64,000 bases of DNA. Source: Clostridiaceae bacterium (GTDB taxonomy: Bacteria; Bacillota; Clostridia; Peptostreptococcales; Tindalliaceae). Both the position numbers and the translations under genes were made by a program. The notes under the pieces were generated by a model. The model searched no databases. It worked only from the letters and a program-made list of their open reading frames with translations, and had not been told where the DNA came from. The stretch is taken from the NCBI GenBank assembly GCA_024635995.1, contig JAGXHW010000036.1:1-64000 (forward strand), written 5' to 3'. This document shows positions 27,437-35,806 of the stretch, one piece after another (within the stretch, counting starts at the first letter, position 1; each line of letters starts with the position of its first letter).

Positions 27437-29941
27437 TTAGATGAACAGGTTGACGTCAGATTCTTCTGCGGCACCCAGGTAGCTAGCAACGCCCCCGAAT
27501 TCGATGCCATCGATCAGCTCTTCCTCCGTGATCCCCATCAGGTCCATGCTCATGTTGCAGGCGATCATCTTGACGCCGTTGTCGAGAGCCATCTGTAGCA
27601 ATGTTTCCACCTGATCGACATTATTGTCCTTCATGATCTTTCGGATCAACTTGGCGCCCACACCCATGAAGTTCATGCGGCTAAGACCCAATTTCCCAGT
27701 GCCGCGGGGCATCATGGCTGCAAAAGCCTTTTGGATAAAGGATTTCTTAACATTGATTTTCTCAGGACGTCTCAGGATGTTCAAGCCCCAGAAAGTGTAG
27801 AACATGGTGACTTCTCGACCCATGCTGACGGCACCGTTGGCGATGATCAGCGAAGCGATGGCCTTGTCCAGTTCACCGCTGAAGACCACCATCGTCTTGT
27901 TCATCTTGGCTGGTGTCATAGCACCACCCTTAGTAGGGGCTGGTTTCTTCGTTCCCTTCACAAGACGGGCGACGAATTCCCGCTCCTTCTTGCCGGCCTC
28001 CAGAAGTGTATTGTCTGTGCGCTTACACCAGGTATCGATATCTCGAACAAATCCAGGATCCGTGGCGCGCACTTCAAGTACATCCCCGTCCTTCATTTCT
28101 TTGATGCTCTTCGAGACCTGCATGATGGGGCCGGGGCACGAGAGACCGCAGGCATTCAATTTAATGACTTCGACGTTATCCTCGCTAAAATGTGATGGTT
28201 CCGGCTCCTCGACATCTCCAGATTCCGAGTAATTGAGAGCGGGTGAGGAGGTGACACCGCCACACTTCGCCCCATCCTCCTGACAGTAGACGCTGGAGTA
28301 CGTTGAATATCCACCGGCCAGATTTTTTGCCTTGAAACCATTCTGCATGAGAATTCTCGTGGCGATATAGCCCCGGACACCAATGGCACAGTAGACGACG
28401 TAGGTCTTGCTTTTGTCCAGCTCATCAAAGCGTTTGCGTAATTCACCAACAGGAATGTTAATGGAGCCTTCGATGTATCCCAGATCCCGCTCCTGGGGTT
28501 CACCGATATCCAGCACCACTGTGTTTTCATCCAGGTCATCCATCTGGTCCCAATTAACCGTCTCCACGGTACCGTCAAGCATATTTTCGCCGACAAATCC
28601 TGCCATATTGACGGGGTCTTTTGCGGAAGAGTAAGGAGGCGCATAGGCCAACTCCAGCTCTTTCAAATCGTAAACTGTGGCACCTAACCGCATGGCCGTG
28701 GCGATGACATCAAGCCGCTTGTCGACGCCTTCATACCCAACGACCTGGGCACCCAGGACCTTGCCTTCAGGTTTCGTGAAAATCACCTTCATGGTCATGG
28801 GAATAGCACCGGGGTAATAGCCAGCATTTGACTTGGAGTGCGTCATGGATACCAAATAATCTTCGCCGTAGACCTTACCCTGCTTTTTAAGCATCTTTTC
28901 ATTGATACCCGTTGAAGCCACCGTCAGATCGAAGACTTTTGCGATGGATGTTCCCTGAGTTCCTTTATAAACTTCTTTATCGCCATATGTCAAGTTGTTG
29001 GCACAGATCCGACCCTGCTTGTTCGCTGGCCCAGCCAAAGGAATCATTGTTTTTCCGCCGTTTACATAGTCAATGATCTCAGCAGCATCACCGATGGCAT
29101 ATACACCCTCCGCGTTCGTGCGGAGATATTCATCCACAATGATGCCGCCTCGTTGATTCAACGCAATGCCAGAGTCCTTCAGGAAGGCCGTCTGTGGTCG
29201 TACGCCGATGGAAAGCATTACCATGTCCGCTTCCACCTTCGTTCCACTCTGGAGTTCAACGGTGGTTGTTTCACCTTCTGTCACAAATTGTTTGACGCCA
29301 TCGCCCAGGTGCAGTTTTACACCATGGGTGCGCAGGTGCTGGTGTACTTGTTGGGCCATTTCGAAATCGATGGGTGCCATGACCTGATCCAACATTTCCA
29401 CTAGGGATACCTCAATACCCAGATCAGCCAGATTCTCGGCCATCTCGATACCGATAAAGCCGCCACCGATGACCACGGCACGCTTCGGTTTCTTTTCATC
29501 CACAAAAGATTTGATCTTATCTGTATCCGGAATCGTCCAGAGTGTGAAGATGTTTCCCTCATCAATACCGGGGATTGGCGGACGAAGTGGTTCAGAACCT
29601 GGTGAAAGCACCAGTTGGTCATAGGTTTCTTCGTAGGTTTCTCCCGTAGCATGGTTTTTCACCACAACTGTCTTATTCTTGTCCTCCACCTTCAACACTT
29701 CGCTCTGTACACGTACTTCTATGTTGAAACGCGCGTTGAAGTTTTCTGGTGATTGGACGAGCAGTGCCTCTCGTTGTTCAATGACACCACCGATGTAATA
29801 GGGTAGACCACAGTTGGCAAAAGAAATGTACTCACCCTTCTCGAACAGGATGATCTCGGCCGATTCATCGACCCGTCGGAGTCTCGCCGCAGTACTTGCG
29901 CCACCAGCGACACCACCGACAATCAGGATTTTTTTGGACAT
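27437..29941 (-). CDS. CoA-disulfide reductase / rhodanese / TusA / DsrE fusion protein
   Basis: An 834-residue multidomain sulfur enzyme. Residues 1-~450 are a pyridine nucleotide-disulfide oxidoreductase of the CoA-disulfide reductase/Nox type, with GGVAGGASTAARLRR (9-23) and the single active Cys44 in FANCGLPYYIGG. A rhodanese domain (~465-560) has Cys518 in VYCAIGVRG. A TusA domain follows, with Cys602 in CGLSCPGPI. A DsrE/F-like domain fills ~665-834. The chain suggests reduction of CoA- or protein-bound persulfides and sulfur relay. The ATG at 29941 follows GGAGG by 6 nt. The promoter carries a CsoR/CstR-like palindrome. Confidence 0.93.
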   Translation of the reverse strand: MSKKILIVGGVAGGASTAARLRRVDESAEIILFEKGEYISFANCGLPYYIGGVIEQREALLVQSPENFNARFNIEVRVQSEVLKVEDKNKTVVVKNHATGETYEETYDQLVLSPGSEPLRPPIPGIDEGNIFTLWTIPDTDKIKSFVDEKKPKRAVVIGGGFIGIEMAENLADLGIEVSLVEMLDQVMAPIDFEMAQQVHQHLRTHGVKLHLGDGVKQFVTEGETTTVELQSGTKVEADMVMLSIGVRPQTAFLKDSGIALNQRGGIIVDEYLRTNAEGVYAIGDAAEIIDYVNGGKTMIPLAGPANKQGRICANNLTYGDKEVYKGTQGTSIAKVFDLTVASTGINEKMLKKQGKVYGEDYLVSMTHSKSNAGYYPGAIPMTMKVIFTKPEGKVLGAQVVGYEGVDKRLDVIATAMRLGATVYDLKELELAYAPPYSSAKDPVNMAGFVGENMLDGTVETVNWDQMDDLDENTVVLDIGEPQERDLGYIEGSINIPVGELRKRFDELDKSKTYVVYCAIGVRGYIATRILMQNGFKAKNLAGGYSTYSSVYCQEDGAKCGGVTSSPALNYSESGDVEEPEPSHFSEDNVEVIKLNACGLSCPGPIMQVSKSIKEMKDGDVLEVRATDPGFVRDIDTWCKRTDNTLLEAGKKEREFVARLVKGTKKPAPTKGGAMTPAKMNKTMVVFSGELDKAIASLIIANGAVSMGREVTMFYTFWGLNILRRPEKINVKKSFIQKAFAAMMPRGTGKLGLSRMNFMGVGAKLIRKIMKDNNVDQVETLLQMALDNGVKMIACNMSMDLMGITEEELIDGIEFGGVASYLGAAEESDVNLFI

Positions 29942-29997
29942 GTTGGACCTCCTCATAAATCAGGTATATAGTTTGTTAAAGAATAGATTAAAATACG

Positions 29998-30018
29998 CAC
30001 CCCTCTCCTGGGGGGTAG
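29998..30018. promoter_or_regulatory. CsoR/CstR-like operator
   Basis: CACCCCTCTCCTGGGGGGTA is an ACCCC-N-GGGGT palindrome just downstream of the -10 of the sulfur fusion gene. It resembles the C/G-rich operators of CsoR-family repressors, among which CstR senses persulfides. The regulator gene is not in this window. Confidence 0.55.
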
Positions 30019-30025
30019 CCATTTT

Positions 30026-30054
30026 ATCATATAAGATGAACTCTCTTTTGTCAA
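30026..30054 (-). promoter_or_regulatory. Sigma-A promoter for the sulfur fusion gene
   Basis: On the minus strand TTGACA (30054-30049) and TATGAT (30031-30026) are 17 bp apart, with the C/G-rich palindrome just downstream where a repressor would block transcription. Confidence 0.8.
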
Positions 30055-30122
30055 GTAGATATGAAAAAAGGGCGCTCCCCTGGAAAAGTATTGATAGATA
30101 TCGATAATCAATTGACAAACAA

Positions 30123-30151
30123 TTGACAATGTGACTTGTTTTCTGTATTAT
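30123..30151 (+). promoter_or_regulatory. Sigma-A promoter for the ECF S-component-like gene
   Basis: TTGACA (30123-30128), a 17-bp spacer, and TATTAT (30146-30151). The -35 lies in the second of two CAATTGACAA repeats (30109-30118 and 30120-30129, period 11 bp), so the repeat may be regulatory. Confidence 0.8.
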
Positions 30152-30247
30152 GTAGTTTATAGCCCGGACAAATAGACTACAATAAATGTGATGGCGAAAA
30201 ATCTGAAAAGCATTGTGGTAAAAATTTGAAGAGAAAGGATTTTTGAA

Positions 30248-30781
30248 ATGTCGCAACATATCGAAAAAACAGTAAATGAAACAAATCAGCGGTTGGCTAA
30301 AACAGGGGTACTGCTGGCGCTGGCATTATGTTTTCAGATTGGTTTAATGCCTTTTGCCCAACCAGCTGTTGGACCGCTGGTGAATATGACTTTGTTGATT
30401 GCTGCCATTGTTGTTGGCCCTGGACGGGCCGTGATGATTGGTTGTTTAACTCCGTTCATGGCATTTATGCTGGGAATTATGCCTTTAGCGGTATTGGTAC
30501 CTGTGGTCATGCTGGGAAATACAGTATTGATCATTGTGTTTCACTATGCATTTATCAAAATGTCAAAGCGATATCAGCTTATTCCTGTAATGACTGGCGC
30601 TCTTGCAAAATTTTTTGTGATGGCTACCACCATTCGTCTGATGGCATATTTGTTCATGCCTGGGCTTCCAGCCAAACTAATACAGGCTTTTTCACTGCCT
30701 CAATTATACACAGCAATGTTAGGTGGAATCATGGCACTGCTCATACTACGATATTTACCTGAACCGCTTCAGAGCCATTAA
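30248..30781 (+). CDS. ECF transporter S component-like membrane protein
   Basis: A 177-residue integral membrane protein with about five or six hydrophobic helices and short loops, starting after a ~20-residue polar N-terminus. The pattern AxTGVLLALALCFQIGL, then PLVNMTLLIAAIVVGPGRAVMIGCLTP is typical of substrate-binding S components of energy-coupling factor vitamin transporters. The cognate ECF ATPases are not nearby, which is normal for group II systems. The substrate is unknown. It has its own promoter and lies upstream of the hydrogenase operon, but a 229-bp gap separates them, so co-regulation is not shown. Confidence 0.75.
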   Translation: MSQHIEKTVNETNQRLAKTGVLLALALCFQIGLMPFAQPAVGPLVNMTLLIAAIVVGPGRAVMIGCLTPFMAFMLGIMPLAVLVPVVMLGNTVLIIVFHYAFIKMSKRYQLIPVMTGALAKFFVMATTIRLMAYLFMPGLPAKLIQAFSLPQLYTAMLGGIMALLILRYLPEPLQSH

Positions 30782-30959
30782 GCCAATGCCAGTAATCTTA
30801 CATAAAAAAACAATATAGTACAAGGTTTCACCAACATGTAAGCTGCAGAAAGGAGGATGGGTTGTGGTTGCTCAATAAAAAGAGGAACTATGTTTCGTTT
30901 CTGTCTGGGTTACAGGCCTGGAAAAAAAGAACAGTTCAAAGAAAGCGTTGGGTCTTGAA

Positions 30960-30977
30960 TAGTTAATGTTTTAACCA
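30960..30977. promoter_or_regulatory. Rex-type operator upstream of the hydrogenase operon
   Basis: TAGTTAATGTTTTAACCA matches the Rex consensus TTGTTAA-N4-TTAACAA at all but two symmetrically placed positions. It lies ~35 bp before the first hydrogenase gene. Rex is the NADH/NAD+-sensing repressor known to control fermentation and hydrogenase genes in Clostridia. Confidence 0.6.
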
Positions 30978-31010
30978 TTTGGAGAGTACATTTTGAAAGG
31001 AAGGTGTATT

Positions 31011-31544
31011 ATGTCACAACCAGAATTGCAACTTGAAGACAGCATTCCAGCGACTACAGACCTGCCAATGGAACACTATAAGACGCTGGCGAGTTATATT
31101 GGTGGTTTGGAGGATAAAAAAGGTTCTCTGATCAATGTCCTGCATAAGGCACAAGAATTGTTTGGCTACCTGCCGAAAGAAGTACAATTGTTTATCGCCA
31201 GAAAACTGGACATGCCGGCTGCAAAGGTTTTTGGTGTGGTTAGTTTCTATTCATATTTTACAACGGAACCTGTTGGAAAATACACAATAAGCATTTGCAT
31301 GGGAACTGCCTGCTTTGTGAGAGGTGCAGAAAAGGTTTTAGAGGAGTTCAAAAAAGAGTTGGACATTGAAAATGGTGAAACAACAAAAGACGGTCTGTTT
31401 ACCATGAAAGATGTTCGTTGCATAGGAGCTTGTGGTTTAGCGCCTGTTGTCTTTCTTGATGACCAGGTATTTGGGCATGTTACAGTGGATGGTGTTAGAG
31501 AGATCTTGAAAAAGTACAGAAAGGAACATGAACATGCAGATTAA
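31011..31544 (+). CDS. hndA: NuoE-like [2Fe-2S] subunit of NAD(P)H-linked hydrogenase (HndA-type)
   Basis: A 177-residue thioredoxin-like ferredoxin subunit. The four ligands of one [2Fe-2S] cluster are C96 and C101 (CMGTAC) and C137 and C141 (CIGACG). Length and order match NuoE/HndA/HydC-type proteins. It should accept or pass electrons next to the FMN subunit in the cytoplasmic complex. The ATG at 31011 follows AAGGAAGGTG; the TTG at 30993 in the same frame contains that site. It is first of four clustered genes and overlaps the next by 11 bp. Confidence 0.92.
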   Translation: MSQPELQLEDSIPATTDLPMEHYKTLASYIGGLEDKKGSLINVLHKAQELFGYLPKEVQLFIARKLDMPAAKVFGVVSFYSYFTTEPVGKYTISICMGTACFVRGAEKVLEEFKKELDIENGETTKDGLFTMKDVRCIGACGLAPVVFLDDQVFGHVTVDGVREILKKYRKEHEHAD

Positions 31545-31926
31545 CTCCTTAGACCAATTAATTAAAATCAGAGAAGGTGCGATGAAAAAAGTCAACCTGA
31601 GAGAAAGCGGAGAAGATGCAGAATCTATCACCGAATTGATGGTTGGCATGGCAACCTGTGGCATTGCGGCAGGCGCCCAGGAAGCGCTAGACGCATTACT
31701 TGATGAAATAGAGCAACAAGCCCTAGAGAACATACGGGTGGTAAAGGTTGGATGTATTGGTTATTGCCATTCCGAACCCTTGGTACAGGTAAATATGCCC
31801 GGTGGAGAACCCATTATTTATGGTAATGTTGATGCTGAACGTGCTAAGGAGATTATCCAAAGGCATGTCATGAAAAAAGAACTACTGGATAACGCAATTT
31901 TGAATAAAACCTTTAACAAAGCATAA
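31534..31926 (+). CDS. hndB: (2Fe-2S) ferredoxin domain protein (HndB-type subunit)
   Basis: A 130-residue thioredoxin-like protein. It carries an ATCGIAAGA segment with one Cys and GCIGYCHSEP with two more, consistent with a small [2Fe-2S] ferredoxin subunit as in HndB. The ATG at 31534 is preferred because AAGGAA ends 7 nt upstream; the ATG at 31528 is too close. The start overlaps hndA, which suggests coupled translation. The Cys count is lower than in the NuoE-type subunit, so a fourth ligand may come from elsewhere. Confidence 0.88.
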   Translation: MQINSLDQLIKIREGAMKKVNLRESGEDAESITELMVGMATCGIAAGAQEALDALLDEIEQQALENIRVVKVGCIGYCHSEPLVQVNMPGGEPIIYGNVDAERAKEIIQRHVMKKELLDNAILNKTFNKA

Positions 31927-31950
31927 ATTTGGTCAAGGAGGATAATTGTC

Positions 31951-33753
31951 ATGGATCGAATGAGAAGTCATATCATGGTCTGCGGAGGAACAGGGTGCAC
32001 CTCTCCTGAATCAGAAGTGTTAATAGATGCCTTGAAATCGGAATTGGAGAAGGTGGACTATGAAAAAGAAGTAAATGTTATTAGAACAGGGTGTTTTGGG
32101 TTATGCGACCAAGGTCACGTTGTCAAAATGTACCCCGACAATATTCATTATGTTAACGTTAAAAAAGAGGATGCCAGGGATATTGTCAATGAACACATTG
32201 TTAAAGGACGTCCGGTGTCCCGGCTCATGTATGTTGCACCTGAAGAGAAGAAAAATGAAAACAAAAAAGATCAGACGGGTTTTTCTAAAAAACAATATCG
32301 GATTGCCCTACGGAATTGCGGACTCATTGACCCGGATGATATATATGATTACATTGCGTTCAGGGGATACGAAGGGTTGGCCAGAGTTCTTGAGGAGAAG
32401 ACTCCCTCAGAAGTCACTGAAATAGTTAAGCAGGCAGGGCTTCGAGGCCGTGGCGGTGGAGGTTTTCCGACAGGTATGAAGTGGAAGTTTACACTGAGGT
32501 CACCAGGAAATGAAAAATACATTATTTGCAACGCTGACGAAGGAGATCCGGGCGCTTTTATGGATCGGTCAATTTTAGAGGGTGACCCGCATTCAGTGAT
32601 TGAAGCCATGGCTATCGGTGGTTATGCCACTGGTGCAAACACAGGTATTGTTTATATAAGAGCTGAGTACCCCCTTGCGATCAAACGGCTTCAAAAAGCC
32701 ATTACCCAAGCCAGAGAATTGGGGTTGCTGGGAAAAAATATATTCAATTCACAATTTGATTTTGACATAGAAGTGAAATTGGGTGCAGGCGCTTTCGTTT
32801 GTGGTGAAGAAACCGCTTTGATTCAGTCCGTTGAAGGTTCAAGGGGAGAACCGATGAAAAAACCCCCCTTTCCGTCAGAATCTGGCTATTTGGGAAAACC
32901 AACGACGGTTAACAATGTGGAAACACTTGCCAATATTCCGTCTATCATACTGAATGGAGCAGATTGGTTTAGTGGCATTGGAACAGAGTCGTCCAAAGGG
33001 ACGAAAGTGTTTGCTCTTGCCGGTAATGTAAAAAATGTTGGTTTGGTTGAAGTTCCCATGGGAACAACACTCCGAGAGATCATTTTTGATATCGGTGGCG
33101 GCATTCGTGGTGATAAAGAATTTAAAGCGGTTCAAACAGGCGGTCCTTCTGGCGGAGTTATCACAAGTGCTGATTTGGATACACCCATAGATTATGAGTC
33201 TTTAAAGAAAATTGGCTCCATAATGGGATCAGGGGGTATGATTGTCATGGATGAGGACACCTGTATGGTGAACATCTCTAAATTCTTCCTTGAGTTCACC
33301 CAGGACGAGTCTTGTGGTAAATGCACACCCTGTCGAGTGGGCACAAAAAGAATGCATGAGATTCTTGATAAAATTACCAAAGGCCAAGGTTCGGAAGAAG
33401 ACCTGGACCTCTTGGAAGAATTGGCTCCCATGATTAAGGATTCAGCCCTGTGTGGTTTGGGGCAGACAGCACCTAACCCTGTTTTATCAACACTTCACTA
33501 CTATAGAAATGAATATGAAGATCATGTGATACACAAACGATGTACTGCCAATGCATGTGAGGCCTGGAACAAATATTATATCGATCCTGGAAAATGTATC
33601 GGTTGCTCTTTGTGTGCTAAAGCCTGCCCGGTACACTGTATTGCGGGTGCTGCGAAAGAAATACATGTGGTGGACTCAGCAAAATGTATTTCTTGTGGGA
33701 TCTGTTTCCGTGCATGCAAGTTTGATGCAGTTATTAAGCCAATGGAGAGGTGA
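31951..33753 (+). CDS. hndC: NuoF-like FMN/NADH-binding hydrogenase subunit (HndC-type)
   Basis: A 600-residue subunit that binds NAD(H), FMN and several Fe-S clusters. The N-terminal ~95 residues form a thioredoxin-like [2Fe-2S] domain (CGGTGCTSPES, TGCFGLCDQG). The NuoF core holds the FMN/NADH site GRGGGGFPTGMKW, ADEGDPGAFMDRS and GAGAFVCGEETAL, and the [4Fe-4S] motif ESCGKCTPCRVG. The C-terminus adds two ferredoxin clusters (CIGCSLCAKACP and CISCGICFRACK). This architecture is that of electron-bifurcating hydrogenases. A clear AAGGAGG precedes the ATG, and the stop meets the hndD start region. Confidence 0.95.
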   Translation: MDRMRSHIMVCGGTGCTSPESEVLIDALKSELEKVDYEKEVNVIRTGCFGLCDQGHVVKMYPDNIHYVNVKKEDARDIVNEHIVKGRPVSRLMYVAPEEKKNENKKDQTGFSKKQYRIALRNCGLIDPDDIYDYIAFRGYEGLARVLEEKTPSEVTEIVKQAGLRGRGGGGFPTGMKWKFTLRSPGNEKYIICNADEGDPGAFMDRSILEGDPHSVIEAMAIGGYATGANTGIVYIRAEYPLAIKRLQKAITQARELGLLGKNIFNSQFDFDIEVKLGAGAFVCGEETALIQSVEGSRGEPMKKPPFPSESGYLGKPTTVNNVETLANIPSIILNGADWFSGIGTESSKGTKVFALAGNVKNVGLVEVPMGTTLREIIFDIGGGIRGDKEFKAVQTGGPSGGVITSADLDTPIDYESLKKIGSIMGSGGMIVMDEDTCMVNISKFFLEFTQDESCGKCTPCRVGTKRMHEILDKITKGQGSEEDLDLLEELAPMIKDSALCGLGQTAPNPVLSTLHYYRNEYEDHVIHKRCTANACEAWNKYYIDPGKCIGCSLCAKACPVHCIAGAAKEIHVVDSAKCISCGICFRACKFDAVIKPMER

Positions 33754-33758
33754 TTGTA

Positions 33759-35501
33759 ATGGAAATGATCAATGTTAAAATTAATGAATCTTATACGCAG
33801 GTTCCCGAAGGCACCACCATTTTGCAAGCTGCATCTAAATGTGGTGTGCATCTGCCGACGTTGTGTCATATGGATTTAAAAGAATTCGGTATCACAAATA
33901 ACGCATCCTCCTGCAGGGTGTGCATGGTTGAAGTGAAAGGACGACCGTCCCTGGTAGCATCATGTTCAGAGTTGGTCAAAGACGGTATGGTGGTCACCAC
34001 AGATTCATTGAGAGCCATCAAAGCGCGGCGCATGTCCGTTGAACTGCTGCTATCTAATCATCCAAAAGATTGCTTGATATGTCCGAAAAACCTGGAATGT
34101 GATCTGCAGAGTCTGGCCCAGGAGTTGGGTATCAGGGAAATAAAATGGGAAGGCGCCCAGATGAATCATGAAAAAGACCAATCCAGCTATTCCCTGGTGA
34201 AAGACTTGAATAAATGCATCATGTGCCGCCGCTGTGAAACGATGTGTAATGAGGTGCAAACCTGTGGCATCCTATCGGGGGTTAATCGTGGGTTTGATGC
34301 TTACGTGGGACCTGCCTTCAATTTGCCCATGGCTGATACTTCCTGTACATTTTGTGGGCAATGTGTTGCGGTTTGTCCCACTGGGGCCCTGACAGAAGTT
34401 AACAACACAAACTTGGTTTGGAGGGCATTGAGTAACAAGAAGAAGCATGTGATAGTGCAGGTAGCTCCTGCCATTCGTGTGGCTATTGGAGAGCTGTTTG
34501 GCATGGAACCCGGGGAAATTTCAACGGGGAAAATTGCATCTGCCCTACGAAGAATGGGTTTTGATGCAGTTTTTGATACTGATTTTGCAGCAGACCTGAC
34601 GATCCTGGAAGAAGCCTCGGAACTGGTTCATCGAATCACTCACCAGGGGAAACTACCCATATTGACAAGTTGCTGCCCAGCTTGGGTAAAATTTTTCGAA
34701 CATCAGTTTCCAGACATGCTGGATATTCCATCAACCTGTAAATCACCTCAGATAATGTTTGGAGCTATTGCAAAAAGCTATTATGCAGAAAAAAATAATT
34801 TGGATCCCCAAGACATCACAGTGGTCTCCATTATGCCCTGTCTGGCAAAAAAAGCAGAGGCCAAAAGGCAAGAATTAACCAAGGATGAAAACTCTAATGT
34901 GGATATCGTCATCACCACCCGTGGGTTTGCTGAAATGATGAAAGAAGCAGGCATTGATTTTGCCAATTTGGAAGATCAACCCTTCGATTCCTTGATGGGC
35001 GAAAGTACAGGAGCTTCCGTGATCTTCGGTACAACTGGAGGCGTCATCGAAGCGGCTGTCCGAACAGCTTACGAATGGATCACTGGTGAAACATTAGAGG
35101 ATGTTGAGTTTAAAAACCTGAGAGGCCTTGAAGGTATTAGGGAAGCAACGGTCACCATAGGAGACATGGATCTTAAAATCGGTATTGCTCATGAACTGGG
35201 AAATGCCAGAAAAATGCTGGAAGATATACGGGATGGTAAATCCCATTATCATGCCATCGAGATCATGGCATGTCCAGGTGGATGTATTGGCGGTGGTGGT
35301 CAACCATATCATCATGGTGATATGAATATTATCAAAAAACGGCAAGCTGCCCTTTATCTGGAAGACCAGGGTAAGAAAAAGCGCAAATCCCATGAAAACC
35401 AGGAAGTCAACCGGCTCTATCAAGAGTTTCTTGGGAAACCCTACGGAGAAAAAGCCCATGATTTGTTACACACACATTATGTTCCCAGAGAACGAATTTA
35501 A
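33759..35501 (+). CDS. hndD: [FeFe] hydrogenase catalytic subunit, group A3/A6 type (HndD)
   Basis: A 580-residue catalytic subunit. It has an N-terminal [2Fe-2S] domain (CGVHLPTLCHMD...CRVC), a His-ligated cluster region, two [4Fe-4S] clusters (CIMCRRCETMC and CTFCGQCVAVCP), and the H-cluster domain. The H-cluster Cys residues are C305 (TSCCPAW), C361 (MPCLAKKAEA), and C505 and C509 (MACPGGCIGGGG). It makes or oxidises H2 with electrons from NADH and ferredoxin via HndC. The ATG at 33759 follows GAGAGGTG. No maturase (HydE, F, G) genes are in the window. A strong terminator follows. Confidence 0.96.
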   Translation: MEMINVKINESYTQVPEGTTILQAASKCGVHLPTLCHMDLKEFGITNNASSCRVCMVEVKGRPSLVASCSELVKDGMVVTTDSLRAIKARRMSVELLLSNHPKDCLICPKNLECDLQSLAQELGIREIKWEGAQMNHEKDQSSYSLVKDLNKCIMCRRCETMCNEVQTCGILSGVNRGFDAYVGPAFNLPMADTSCTFCGQCVAVCPTGALTEVNNTNLVWRALSNKKKHVIVQVAPAIRVAIGELFGMEPGEISTGKIASALRRMGFDAVFDTDFAADLTILEEASELVHRITHQGKLPILTSCCPAWVKFFEHQFPDMLDIPSTCKSPQIMFGAIAKSYYAEKNNLDPQDITVVSIMPCLAKKAEAKRQELTKDENSNVDIVITTRGFAEMMKEAGIDFANLEDQPFDSLMGESTGASVIFGTTGGVIEAAVRTAYEWITGETLEDVEFKNLRGLEGIREATVTIGDMDLKIGIAHELGNARKMLEDIRDGKSHYHAIEIMACPGGCIGGGGQPYHHGDMNIIKKRQAALYLEDQGKKKRKSHENQEVNRLYQEFLGKPYGEKAHDLLHTHYVPRERI

Positions 35502-35562
35502 TGTAATCAAAGGAAACCCGGCAGTGACTTATACTTAGTCCTGAAATAGATCAGAAGACAAG

Positions 35563-35600
35563 AGTCTGGAAACGTAAACAAAACGTTTCCAGACTTTTTA
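35563..35600 (+). terminator. Intrinsic terminator after the hydrogenase operon
   Basis: AGTCTGGAAACG and CGTTTCCAGACT form a perfect 12-bp stem followed by five T. Confidence 0.95.
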
Positions 35601-35605
35601 TGTGG

Positions 35606-35738
35606 TTACTCGTTTTCAACCTGAAAAACCTGTAGGTTATTTATATAATGACTTGACAGCGGTACTGGAAGAAGCTGAAAAGAATGCGAACATTCGAGAC
35701 TTTTGACAGGGAAACGGTGATTTTTACATAAGTTGATT
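35606..35738 (+). pseudogene. Chimeric gene remnant: ADP-ribosylglycohydrolase piece joined to a dipeptidase tail
   Basis: Frame-preserving remnants without a start. From 35629 the codons read PVGYLYNDLTAVLEEAEKNA, very close to PVGFYFNDLTAVLKEAERSA of the intact ADP-ribosylglycohydrolase gene at ~39200. Directly after it, at 35700-35730, FDRETVIFT then stop matches the last codons of the dipeptidase (FDRKTVIFYIR, 27301-27336). The two pieces belong to genes that lie 3.5 kb and 8 kb away on either side. This points to old duplication and deletion events. Confidence 0.7.
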
Positions 35739-35806
35739 GACAACCACAGGAACCAGTGGCACGATAGAATTAGATGAAAAGTAAAGTGCATATTGACGGA
35801 GGTAAA

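Noticed and set aside
30093-30111. Fur box in the inverted repeat ATTGAT...ATCAAT
   Set aside because: Only the outer six bases are symmetric, and the inner part departs too far from GATAATGATAATCATTATC.
35748-35770. Sigma-54 promoter at TGGCAC
   Set aside because: There is no TTGCW element at the -12 position.
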